From positions 33,167,659 through 33,231,658 of the forward strand of contig CM036252.1 of the NCBI GenBank assembly GCA_020698575.1: 64,000 nucleotides of DNA. The letters run 5' to 3'. The notes under the pieces were generated by a model. The model ran no database searches. It saw nothing but the letters and a program-made list of their open reading frames with translations, and had not been told where the DNA came from. The translations under genes and the position numbers were made by a program. Positions 44,271-53,960 of this stretch are shown one piece after another. Position 1 is the first letter of the stretch; every line of letters begins with the position of its first letter. The stretch comes from Bostrychus sinensis. Its lineage: Eukaryota > Chordata > Actinopteri > Gobiiformes > Eleotridae.

Positions 44271-44280
44271 TGTGATCTGA

Positions 44281-44546
44281 GGAGGGGGGTTGTGCTGAGG
44301 ATGTGGGGGCTGAACTGTGGAGCTGCTGAAGTTTATGGAGGGCTTTGTGGCGCAGACCTAACAGAGGAGAATGATGTAAATGGCTGTGAGGGGTGCGTGC
44401 ATGAGAATGGCTGTGCTGCTGGGGGATGAGTGATGGACAGAGGCAAGGAACATGGAGGAGGTGAAAGTTAGACGACTGAGTGATGGGGGTGAGAATCTTA
44501 GGACATGGATTCAGAGGCTAACGATTTGATTCAGTGATCACAGTAA
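44281..44546 (+). other. Right flank of the minisatellite
   Basis: G-rich sequence (GGAGGGGGGTTGTGCTGAGGATG...) with no open gene. Together with 41100-41237 it reads like two halves of one dispersed repeat that the array has expanded inside, which is an inference from style only. Confidence 0.35.
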
Positions 44547-44554
44547 CACAATAT

Positions 44555-45020
44555 TAGGGGTGTAACAATACAGTAACTATATCAGTGTATTCATTTTTTA
44601 TTTCTACGATACAACTATATCAATACATATTACCTTATATCGAATCGTATCGTTTTCTAGGAAGTTTATATTGATATACATGGAAAGAAAATTGATAATA
44701 TCAGAAATATTGATATTAGAAATTTGTATGTTAAAATAAAACCAGATACAGCTTTTTGGATGTAATTTTTGTGTTTTTAATTAAATAAAATTAAATATTC
44801 AACTTTTCTTGGCTCTCCGTCTCCTGGACCTGATGCTACATTTGAGAGTGAACTTTTATGATTTTTAGCAAAATGTTGCTGTATCAATTACCAATATGAA
44901 GGCGTTGAATAATATCAAATTGTCTTGTTCCAAATTAGGCCATTTCATTTTTGAATGATATCAAAGCTGTTCTAATTGACACGTATCGTACCGTTGCAAA
45001 AACATATGGTTACACCCCTA
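44555..45020. mobile_element. hAT-like MITE with TAGGGGTGTAAC ends
   Basis: The left end TAGGGGTGTAAC and right end GTTACACCCCTA are perfect 12-bp inverted repeats. They are flanked by CACAATAT (44547-44554) and CACAATAC (45021-45028), an 8-bp duplication with one change. The interior is rich in TATCGAT-type words. A related copy in the opposite orientation is at about 58868-59200. Confidence 0.92.
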
Positions 45021-45029
45021 CACAATACA

Positions 45030-46130
45030 TTTATTGAAGAAATGTTATCATTCATATGTATGATTCATTTTTCAGCACTGGAGTTTTTTCATCTGTATTA
45101 GACTTTTAAATAAAACCCTTGAGTTTCAGAGAGTAGTACAAATAATTCCTTAGTGTAAAATTCATTCTGCTGTTGGTATTAAATTTCACTCTAAGTGGCA
45201 TTAAACGGTCTTAAAAAGGTCTCACATTTTGCAAGACAAAACTTGGGCTACCCTAGTATTGAACATAACCTACTTTAATAATTTGTAGTCTTGATAAAAT
45301 TGTGATTATGAGCTTTTATAAATCGATTCAGAATCTTTTTTTTTATTTTATGGGGCGCCAAGGTAAATGATCAGGCCCTGTTTTAAAAATTGTGCTTTCA
45401 AAATCCCTTGGTGGCAATTTCACACAAAGAGTTTTTTTCTTTTTTAAAGATAATTGACGTATCAGAAAAAAAGATTACTTTTCCCACCGCTAAAATGATG
45501 TTGGAGATGTGAGAGGAAAAGGAGAGAACACTGACGAGGATGACACCCAAAGTCTTTACCTGAGGGGAGGATTGCTGGAGCTATCAATGGAAAGTAAAAG
45601 GAAGCAGGAAATTTTTTTTTTACCTAATATGGTCATGTCCTGTCATTGCTTCATTCTGATCTTCAGTTCTTCAGAAAGATTTCTTAATGTTAAAGTGTCA
45701 ATGGACCCAAAGGATTGTATTTTTGGTACAAACAGCAGTATCTGAGAAACTAAGATGCTGTCAGTAATGCACAATTTACTGAAAAAAACACATGACCATC
45801 CTCCTACGTTAATTCTTTAACGTGAAAAGCTGTTGCCATTTCAAAGAACTTTGGACACTTGTGAAAGACTGATCTCCTTTGAGTGACTATTTTGGTGTGG
45901 ATGGTAGACAATAATGTGTATTATTATGTACTGAGAATGAATGAGTGATAGAAGATGAATGTATTTCCAGAGTTTGGCTTTTTGAGAGATTGTAGCTAAA
46001 AGGAAGCCACGGTGCGATCTTTGCAAGGGGAAAAAGAAAAAGTAGGACAGAAGTGACATGTTTTTTTTTTTCTTCTTTAACTTAGCCTACAAAAACAATT
46101 CAAATCCATATTTCATGATATAATACAACA
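45030..46130. other. Intergenic DNA with a repeat fragment
   Basis: 45060-45256 resembles the right part of the intron-8 repeat of eif4a1 (shared GTTGGTATTAAATTTCA and GGTCTTAAAA words, end GGGCTACCCTA). The remainder is AT-rich with no supported gene. Confidence 0.45.
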
Positions 46131-46134
46131 TGAA

Positions 46135-47262
46135 TCCTGGAAATTGAGGCGTTTTTTAAAATTTGAATAAAATGAAAAGTAAAGGACTTTCAAATCATCA
46201 TGAGCCAATGTTTTATTCACAACAGAACATAGATAACATAACAAATGTTTACACTGAGAAATGTTACACTTTTATGCACAAAATGAGCTCAATTCAAATT
46301 TGATGCCTACTACAGGTTTCACAATAGTTGGGACAGGGGCAGGTTTACCATGGGGTAGCATCTCCTCTTCTTTTCAAAACAGTTTGAAGACATCTGGACA
46401 TCGAGGTTATGAGTTTCTGGAGTTTTGGTGCTGGAATTTGGTTCCATTCCTGATTTTGTGGTCATATTTTATATATATTTTTCATTTAATAATGCTCCAA
46501 AAACTCTCTGTAGGTGACAAATCTGAATTTGAACAGGTCTGACCATAGAACACTGTGCCGACTTTGAAACAGTCCATTTTAAATGAGCCTTGTCCCAGGA
46601 CACGACGGTGCTTCTGGACCATGTTCACATATGGCTTCCTTTTTGCATGATAGAGCTTTAGTTGACCTCTGCAGATGGCACGGTGGATTGTAGTTTACCC
46701 ACAGTGGTTTCTGGAAGTATTCCTGGGCCCGTTCAGTAATGTCATTGACACAACCGTGCTGATGAGTGATGCAGTGTCGTCTGAGGGCCCCAAGACCACG
46801 GGCTCCAATAAAGGTCTTCAGTCTTGTCCCTTACACAGAGATTTCTCCAGTTTCTCTGAATCCTTTTGACAATGTTCTGCTCTGAAGATGATGAGATTTG
46901 CAAAGCATTTGCAGTTTGATGTTGAGGAACATTGTTTTTAAAGTATTCCACAATCTTTTTACTCTTCACTCTTTCACAGATTGGAGAGCCTCTGTCCATC
47001 TTTACGTCTGAGAGACTCTGCCTCTCTAAGACTTCTCTTCTCTTGTTTTTTTTATTTTTTTATTTGTTGCCCCTGTCCCAACTACTGTGAGACAGGTATC
47101 AAATTTGAAACGAGCTGATTTTGTGCAAAAAAGTGTAAAATCTCTCAGTGTAAACATTTATTATCTATGTTGTGTTGTGAATAAAATATTGGCTCATGTG
47201 ATTTGAAAATCTTTTAGTTTTCAATTTAATCAAATTTTAAAAAATGTCCCAACATTTCCGGA
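46135..47262 (-). mobile_element. Tc1-like transposon with long terminal inverted repeats, decayed
   Basis: The first and last 130-150 bases are inverted copies of each other (for example TTTACACTGAGA near 46248 and TCTCAGTGTAAA near 47143, and CATGAGCCAAT / ATTGGCTCATG). The minus strand carries Tc1 transposase remnants in the same order as the 14098 copy (complement of CCAGGAATACTTCCAGAAACC near 46710). Frames are broken, so it is inactive. Some sequence differs from the 14098 copy inside. Confidence 0.82.
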
Positions 47263-47264
47263 AT

Positions 47265-47864
47265 TTGGTGTTATGTTTAGACATATTTGCTGTTTTTGGG
47301 TATCTACGTGTTTATTGTGTCTTTTCATGTATTTTTGTGATTCTTTATTTGTTGTTTGTTTTTTTCCTTTGTCTTATCTTTCTACCTTTTGCTTAATAAT
47401 AAAAACATACTCTCTGCCTTGTGTTTTGTAATTAGTTGTTCAAAAAATGATTGCAGTTGGAGTGTTTATGTTCAAAGATATCATTTTGTTGGGACATGTT
47501 TTAGAGTCTGTAAAACCTCATATGTCTTCAACAAATCATGTGCCAGTTGTTACCATTTTAACCAATAGAAAAGCATAGGAAACTGAAAACGCAGTCACCT
47601 TACTCTTGAACATTTGCACATCTTCAAATCTGGCCCTCTTAGGAAAAAGTTTGAACACTCCTGATCTAGTGGAAGCAATTCTCCTCCATTTATCTGGGGT
47701 TGGGACTGGCACAAAGATGACGTGGCTGGAATATGTATAGCTCTTGCTTGTGTAAGTGTGAGAAGGCACTGTTATAAAGTTTGAAAGAAACACATCAATA
47801 TTTTCGTGTGAACAGACCAATAACCACAAAACTACGATGCCTTCACTTTAACTGGGAAATTTGC
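47265..47864. other. Intergenic AT-rich DNA
   Basis: No gene, RNA or recognised element supported. Confidence 0.4.
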
Positions 47865-48250
47865 ACAACACTCTACGTGCCCCCTTAGGTCGACGTCATT
47901 TGGATGGTTTGGGAAAGAGCCCTCACCCCCTCACCCCCTCTCCCTGTGGCCTCCCTCCTCATTACCATGAGAAAGATGCGGTTGGTGAAAGGGTTAAGCC
48001 CAAGCAGCAAGTCCCAGAAAGTAGCCCCAATTTGGTGCCCCGCGGGGGTCGGTGGGGGGGTGGGAGCGCCAACAAAAGCCCCGGGGGGAGGAGCAGAACG
48101 GAATCCTTTACGAAGTGCACCTGCAGCCTGAAAAGGCCCGGCACAATGCTGTGTGAAACGGCCAATTACTTGGGACCAAGATGTGGGGGGAGAAAGGGAT
48201 CCTGGAAAGTAAATAATATCCAAGTCCTTGCACTTTTTTGACAACATTCT
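47865..48250. promoter_or_regulatory. GC-rich island downstream of sox19, candidate cis-regulatory element
   Basis: About 390 bases of distinctly GC-rich, repeat-free sequence sit in AT-rich transposon debris about 2 kb beyond the sox19 stop. It contains an ACAATG Sox-type core within GGCACAATGCTGTG, an AATTA homeodomain-type core within GGCCAATTACTTGG, a CCAAT box and G/C runs. Open frames on both strands (126 and 145 codons) reflect the low AT content and match nothing known. Function as an enhancer is inference; conservation has not been tested. Confidence 0.35.
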
Positions 48251-48499
48251 TTCTGAGGCAAAATGTGTCAGTGAGCAAAAGGACTTCAAAGTTTTGGTTT
48301 TATGAATGAACAAAGTCATCATTACTGAAGTACTTTTGCCTATTTTATATCATATTTTAGGGGTTAAAGTTAAAACACTGTCATAAACTCGAGTGGAAGA
48401 ATCATGGTCAGACAGCTATGCCACAAAAGTATTAGTACATAACATTACTTTGGGGCGTCATGCAGTGCTTATAACTACTGTACTCTCTTGGTTAGCCCT

Positions 48500-49480
48500 G
48501 TCCAATGGTGCTCAAAATCTGTACTCAAGTAAAAGTACTGTTACCTCAAATATAATATTACTCAAGTAGAAGTAAATGTACGTAACAAAAAAATGACCTG
48601 AATAAAAGTAAAAAAGTATGAACGTTTGAAGCAAATTCTTCAAAGTTTTGAATCTAGAATGTTCTGAGTCAAGTCAAGTGCACTAACCACTACACCACAG
48701 GACAAAAACTACTTCCACTTCTTTAGACAATTTAAAGTTTTACTTAAAAGGTGCTATGAGCAGTATATATTTTTTATATTTCATAAAAATTATGAAGATA
48801 TGACTTGAACATGTTTGAATATTAGTTTTACTTATTATAAGGGTACAGCTGAATTTTTCACAATAAAAAATTATATTTTACACAATGGCCAAGTTGTTTT
48901 TGTTATATTTTTTATTTTAGTTCTAAAACCCTGCATTGCTGATTGTCCAATCAGAAAAGAGGAAAGACTGACAACCCACAGACTGTTTTGATTTAGACTG
49001 CAGTATTGTTTTCAAACCAGTACGAGCACATACTGCTTACAGTACCTTTAAGTAAAAGTACTATTTTTTCATCCAAAATTTATTCAAGTATAAGTATGTT
49101 CTACAAAATTTACTTTTTCCCCATAAAATTTACTTAAAAAGGTACTGTAAGCAGCATGCGCTAGTACTGATTGGATGAACGACAATGCAGATTTAGAACC
49201 AAAACAAAAAATGTAAACACAAACAACTTGACCATTATGTAAATATATTTAATTATTAATAACTCTACTGCACCATTATTAGTAAAACCAATATTTGATT
49301 AGAACATGTTTACATCATATCTGATATCATGATATGTAAAAAAAGTAAAAATACTGCTCATAGCACCTTCAAGTACAATTTTTTCATCCAAAATTTACTC
49401 AAGCAAAAGTATGTTCTACAAAATGTACTCAGAACATACTTTTTTTCCATAAAATGTACTTAAGTAAAAGTTACTGTCCA
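48500..49480. mobile_element. GTAAAAGTACTT repeat carrying two nested MITEs
   Basis: Arrays of AAGTAAAAGTACT-type sequence are interrupted by two copies of the 29559 MITE family in opposite orientation, at 48747-49049 (AAAGGTGCTATGAGCAG to CAGTACCTTT) and 49138-49369 (AAAGGTACTGTAAGCAG to CATAGCACCTT). Both insertions fall in CTTAAG-like words. Confidence 0.65.
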
Positions 49481-49635
49481 TCATGGGCCCTGTCCCATTA
49501 CTAACCATTCACTTGTCCATCAGAGTGCACGTGCACGTGCATGTGTGTGTGTGCATGCACTGATGCCCCATTCAAACACCAGCTGTGGGTATCTCTTGCA
49601 TGGAAAAACATGACAATTAAAAACACTTGTCATTT

Positions 49636-49641
49636 TTATTA
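49636..49641 (-). terminator. sox19: Candidate polyadenylation signal of sox19
   Basis: TTTATT on the plus strand reads AATAAA on the minus strand, about 700 bases after the sox19 stop. The 49636-50344 stretch is the likely 3' UTR. Confidence 0.4.
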
Positions 49642-50344
49642 ATACGGTCAGGTCATTTTAAGAAAAAAACTGACTCTTAGATTAAGAGCTTGAAAATTGC
49701 ATACACTTTTTACACGTGTTCTACATACAGAGGCTTAAAAGAAATAGAAGAAATCTGTCTAAAAAGTAGTAGTGAGTTGGTACAAAAGTATATTGTTCAG
49801 AGGACAGGCATCAGTGCAGGTTAGTCATATTCTTCAACCAGTGGAGGCTGTCGCTTGTGATGGAAGTCCGAGTGACGGGCATCACGGTGGGGCCCCAGCG
49901 TTGTGTGTGGTTAGTGCTGATTGTCAAACTGAAGTTCAACACTCGTCAAATAGAAAAGTACACATACAAACTTTGATAGAAAAATATTGCAGTGCATTTC
50001 AGTTTTTCCACAGCTGTTTCCGCAAGCTTCACCTGTACAAGTTCGGATTTCTGCCACTACACGGTACTCTCTAGCTACTACGCTGGCGTTTTTGAGGCTC
50101 TGTCCACACTAATGGGATCCCCTTTTTTAAAACAATGAGCTGAATCCAGTAAATACGGGACATTTTTTTCTCAGACAAAAAGACTCAAGGCATGCTCTGG
50201 GAGTCATGACAATATCCACCTAAAAAGCCGAGGCAGCCTTCTCTGAAACTTCTCCACTCGTCTGCTCACTACATCGCAGAACTTTAGTTACAAAAATAAA
50301 AACAAAAAATGGCTCCGAGTTGAGTTTCCGACGACTGTGGCCCC

Positions 50345-53300
50345 TCAGATGTGCGTCAGCGGCATGGTCCCACTCAGGTAGTGCTGCTGGACGGTGCTGT
50401 AGCCCCGATGCGCCGCGCCGGGGTCGGGGCTGCTGCTTTCCCCCGCCCCGCCCGGGATGTACATACTGATCATATCTCGGAGGTCCCCCTGCAGAGGCCC
50501 ACGGGGGTGGGGGTGGTGGTGGTGGGCGGGCGTGGCCGTGGGCGGCGAGTGGGACACGGGCTCGGGCTTCACCATGGACATGCTCATGGGCGCGGGCGGC
50601 GGCGGCTGTGGGCTGCTGCTGTAGGACAGGGGACTGTGGAGACAACAAGGGGACACGGATGTTAACAACTCTGCCAACAAGCCGGGTATGGGACAGACAT
50701 AGGGAGACTTTAGTGTTTTACTTGTTTGCCCATTAACCCAAAGGTTGGCGGTTCGATCCCTGCTACTGGCAATCAGGCCCGTCAACAGGCTTGCTGGGGC
50801 CCGGGGCAAGAGGGCTTTGCATGGGCCCATTAAAATAGAAAATATAAGACCCCTTAGCCACCCCCTGTTGACGGCCCTGCTGGCATTACACACTGTCGTT
50901 GTGTCCTTGGGCAACCAACCTTGCCCAAGGTTCATACAGGCAACCCACCTTGCCTGTATGAATTTGTCAGTGTGATTGCGTGTTTGGTGGTGTTTGAAGA
51001 GGCCATAGGCGCAAAATGGCAGGCACACTTCCATCAGTCTGCCCCAGGGCCACCTCTAAAGGAATGAATAATGCATCAAATTGTAAAGTGACTTTGAGTG
51101 CCCACAGTGCTGGTCCTATACATTTGGGGGCCCTAAGCAAGATAGGATGGGGGGCCTGGCCTCTCAGTCATTTTGTACAAATAAAAATTAACAGTATACC
51201 TTTTATTTCTCAGACATTTTTTTTTCTATCACAAGGCTTATGATGAATGCTTTTATTTTTTTGACTTGCGAACTTTGCTAACTCAACAAGAGGAGCTCAA
51301 GGTAAACAGATTAACTCCTACACAGACAACTTAAAAATAAAAACAAAATTCTAAAGAATGGGGGCCCTCTGCAGTTGCTTACTTTGCCTATAGGAAAGGG
51401 TGGCCCTGGCCGTTAACATTTTACATTGTGATGGTGTCAGCCAGGGCCGGCCCTTTCTATAGGCAAAGTAAGCAACTGCATAGGGCCCAACAGGCATTAG
51501 AGGGCCCCCATTTTTTAAGCTATATATATATATATATATATATATATCTTTGTAGGAGTTAATCAGAAACAGGGGGCCAATGCCACTAGGGTGACTTTTG
51601 TGGTGATAAAAATGATAAATTGTCCTCTCAATTTATTATGAGTTTCAGGTTTTTAGTTAAAAATATAGTAAAATAAGTAAAATTATTAAGTTTATATTGT
51701 TATATTTTTATTATTATATTTTTATTTTGCATTATTATGTATTGTTATTTCTAATATATATTTTTATTGGCGTCTTGAATTTAATTTTCACAGAAAAAAA
51801 CTGCAGGAAATTTTACTTTTATTTTTATTTGTACAAAATGATTGAGAGGCTGGGTCTTAGTGCAATCCTATCTTGCATAGGGCCCCCAAATGTGTAGGAT
51901 CGGCACTGGTGTTAGCAGGAGGCAGTATCACTGCTGTTCACACACGTTGGAGCTGATCATTTAGATTTGTGACTCTAGGCCCATGATCTCACTGCATTTA
52001 TCCTACGCCACAAAATCTGAACATTAACAAATAAAAATGTTCTTGATGCTCCTGTCACTGACTCCAGATTCCTCCTCCATCAGAATATGATGTGAGCAAT
52101 GAGCACCACTCTCACTTCGGTGGGCCCTGAGCCAAACACACACAGGGACAAAGGCTAGCGGGAGCAGGGGATTGTGGGTAAGGACCACACACACAGCTGT
52201 CCCCTGTCTCATCAACATTCTCTGCAGAGCTCAGGCCAACTTCACTGAGAGACTGAAGCTTGGACACGAGCAGCCCCAGAAAGAGTGCAGCTGGAGCCAC
52301 AGCCTGCATGCACTGAGCGCACACAGTGGCCCCGGTCACAGGCCCCGGGAGAGGGAACACTGCTCCTGAAGAGTTACCAAACAGACCTGCTTTGGTAAAT
52401 TTATTCATTTATAAAAAGGAAAGACGCAGGTGTTGTTCCATAATGTAAATAAATGGAAAGTCAAGTTTCTGGATCATTTAAAATAACTTTCATTTGTTGT
52501 GTGGTCGTGTGTGTGCGTGTGCAGGGCCAGCCCTTCCCTTCCTATAAGCAACCTAAGCAGCTGCATAGGGCCCCACAGACTTTAGAGGGCCCCAAGGTTC
52601 AGCCATCATTTGTTGATTTGATTCATTTGTCTCTCTGTTTAATGAATATTCCTCTGTTATTGCCAGTCACTTTTGAGAGTCTATCTGCGTCATACTTATT
52701 GTTTACCTGGGCCCCCCTTGGAGACTTTGCAAGTCAAAAATGTCTCAACACATTCATCCCCTACAAAAACAGTTGGTCTTTGTTTTAAAGAAATAAAAGT
52801 CAAATTTATCTGGTCTAAAAATGACCGTGAGGCTTGGTCCATAAACCTATCCTGCTTAGGGCCCGAAATGTACAGGACCAGCCCTGTGTATGCGTGTATG
52901 TGTGCGTGTGGGGTAGAGCTCGGTGCTGATGTAAAGTAGACCATAGTCACCTGTAGGAGTTGGCCCCGTTCATGTAGCTCTGCGGGCTCATGGTGGGGTA
53001 CTGCAGCGCGGACAGGTCGTAGCGGTGCAGCTGCTGAGTGTAGCCCACAGACTCGCCCTGCATCCCTCCGTAGCCTCCAGCGGGGCCCCAGCCATAGCTC
53101 TCCATCCGCGGGCTCCCGCCCTGGCCCTGCGCAGCCAGCAGGTTCCCGGGGGCCAGCGGGAACTTCCCCACTTGAGAGTCTTTTTTCAGCAAGGGCTTGC
53201 TTTTCCTGCGGGGCTTGTACTTGTAGTCGGGGTACTCCTTCATGTGCAGTGCGCGGAGCCTCTTGGCCTCGTCTATGAAGGGCCTCTTCTCCGCGTCGCC

Positions 53301-53570
53301 CAGAAGTTTCCACTCGGCCCCCAGGCGCTTGCTGATTTCAGAGTTGTGCATTTTGGGGTTCTCCTGGGCCATCTTCCGCCGCTGGCCTCTGGACCACACC
53401 ATGAAGGCGTTCATCGGTCTCTTGACCTTGTCCATGGGGTCTCCCTCCGGGGCGCACGCGCTCTTGGAGCTCGGGTGCGTGCTGCCGCTGGCGCTCATGG
53501 CCCCGGTGGCGCTGGCCGTGAGCGGGGACAGGCCCTGGCTCTGGCTCTCGTGCTCCAGTAAACTGTACAT
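50345..53570 (-). CDS. sox19: SoxB1 transcription factor Sox19 (SOX15 orthologue), two exons
   Basis: SoxB1 HMG-box factors bind ACAAWG-type DNA and act in early embryonic pluripotency and neural fate. Exon 1 is 53570-52951 and exon 2 is 50633-50345. The GT-AG intron splits a Ser codon in phase 2 and yields 302 residues. Residues 48-126 form the HMG box with the B1 signature ([20 protein letters not shown], then [15 protein letters not shown]). A Gly/Gln-rich middle and the C-terminal GTMPLTHI match the SoxB1 tail. Exon 2 has a His-rich run (HHHHPHP). Sox1, Sox2 and Sox3 are single-exon genes; an intron plus the neighbours eif4a1 and mpdu1 point to sox19, the fish counterpart of SOX15. The a or b duplicate cannot be decided here. 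The 2.3-kb intron is filled with small transposons. Confidence 0.93.
50705..51104 (+). mobile_element. tRNA-derived SINE split by a small MITE
   Basis: It contains an RNA polymerase III box B, GGTTCGATCCC (50750-50760), then the fish-SINE words CGTTGTGTCCTTGGGCAA and GTGACTTTGAGTG near 51090. A short element at about 50773-50878 with ends GGCCCGTCAACAGG / CCTGTTGACGGCC interrupts it, showing the order of insertion. Lies in the sox19 intron. Confidence 0.7.
51105..51408. mobile_element. hAT-like MITE copy (CAGTGCTGGTCC / GGGTGGCCCTG)
   Basis: The ends resemble those of the 51442 element, with GGGGGCCCTAAGCAAGATAGGAT near the left end. No clear target duplication. Sox19 intron. Confidence 0.6.
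51442..51908. mobile_element. hAT-like MITE with 8-bp duplication
   Basis: The left end CAGGGCCGGCCC and right end GATCGGCACTG are imperfect inverted repeats. The flanks GTGTCAGC (51434-51441) and GTGTTAGC (51909-51916) match in 7 of 8 bases. A TA microsatellite at 51521-51546 lies inside. Sox19 intron. Confidence 0.78.
52522..52886. mobile_element. hAT-like MITE, third copy in the sox19 intron
   Basis: The left end CAGGGCCAGCCC and right end GGACCAGCCCTG are inverted repeats. The interior has TAGGGCCCCACAG and CCTGCTTAGGGCCC. Same family as the 51105 and 51442 elements; a fragment is near 40190-40220. Confidence 0.75.
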
Positions 53571-53960
53571 GACACAGCTCAGGTCCGACAGAGAGAGAGT
53601 GCGCGCGCTGCTGAACAGGAGCTGCAGAGCGCGGCTGTGCCCGATTAACTAATCAGCCTAAAGTCTGGCTCTAACGCACATCGGGATGGATGTAAGAGTT
53701 CGAAGGAGTGGAGCTGGGCTGCGTATCCCAGTACAGATGAGAATCTCGGTCTAACCCTGATGCATGCTCCGCTCTGTGTCCCGCTCTCCTCTAACTCTGC
53801 TCTGAACCACTTGTTGTGTGCCCGAGCCCCGCCGCGGTCCTTATTGTCATTCAGGCCGAGGCTGTGGACCAATGACAGGCGCGCTGCTCATCATGTGCGC
53901 GTGCATTTACAACTCAAAAGACTTGTGGCGCGAGACACTTTGTTGACGTAGAGGTCTGTA
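53571..53960 (-). promoter_or_regulatory. sox19: sox19 5' UTR and promoter region
   Basis: GC- and CpG-rich sequence directly upstream of the start codon at 53570. On the plus strand GGACCAATGACAG (about 53867-53879) holds a CCAAT box, and TTATTGTCAT (53841-53850) contains a Sox-type ATTGT core that could serve autoregulation. No TATA box is obvious and the start site is unknown. The antisense open frames here are GC artefacts. Confidence 0.45.

Noticed and set aside
41134..44280. 1,048-codon open frame as a protein-coding gene
   Set aside because: It lies entirely in a 12-bp tandem array in which a second frame is equally open (1,015 codons), has no known domain, and lacks any supporting exon or promoter.
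47861..48322. Open frames of 126 (+) and 145 (-) codons as genes
   Set aside because: They overlap on both strands of a GC-rich block, match no known family, and have no clear splice partners.
26410..49600. A CD68 orthologue expected between EIF4A1 and MPDU1 by human synteny
   Set aside because: No exon-like frame with LAMP/CD68 features was found; it may be absent or elsewhere in this fish.
50739..50765. tRNA gene
   Set aside because: The box B sequence belongs to a SINE; the cloverleaf is incomplete and the copy is interrupted.
50345..51034. 229-codon minus-strand frame as a single exon
   Set aside because: Only its last part (50345-50633) is sox19 exon 2; the rest reads through the acceptor into SINE and MITE sequence of the intron.
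52696..53313. 205-codon minus-strand frame overlapping sox19
   Set aside because: Out-of-frame reading of the HMG exon that continues into the intron transposon.
53025..53561. 178-codon plus-strand frame opposite sox19 exon 1
   Set aside because: Antisense shadow of the GC-rich HMG exon; no homology and no splice context.
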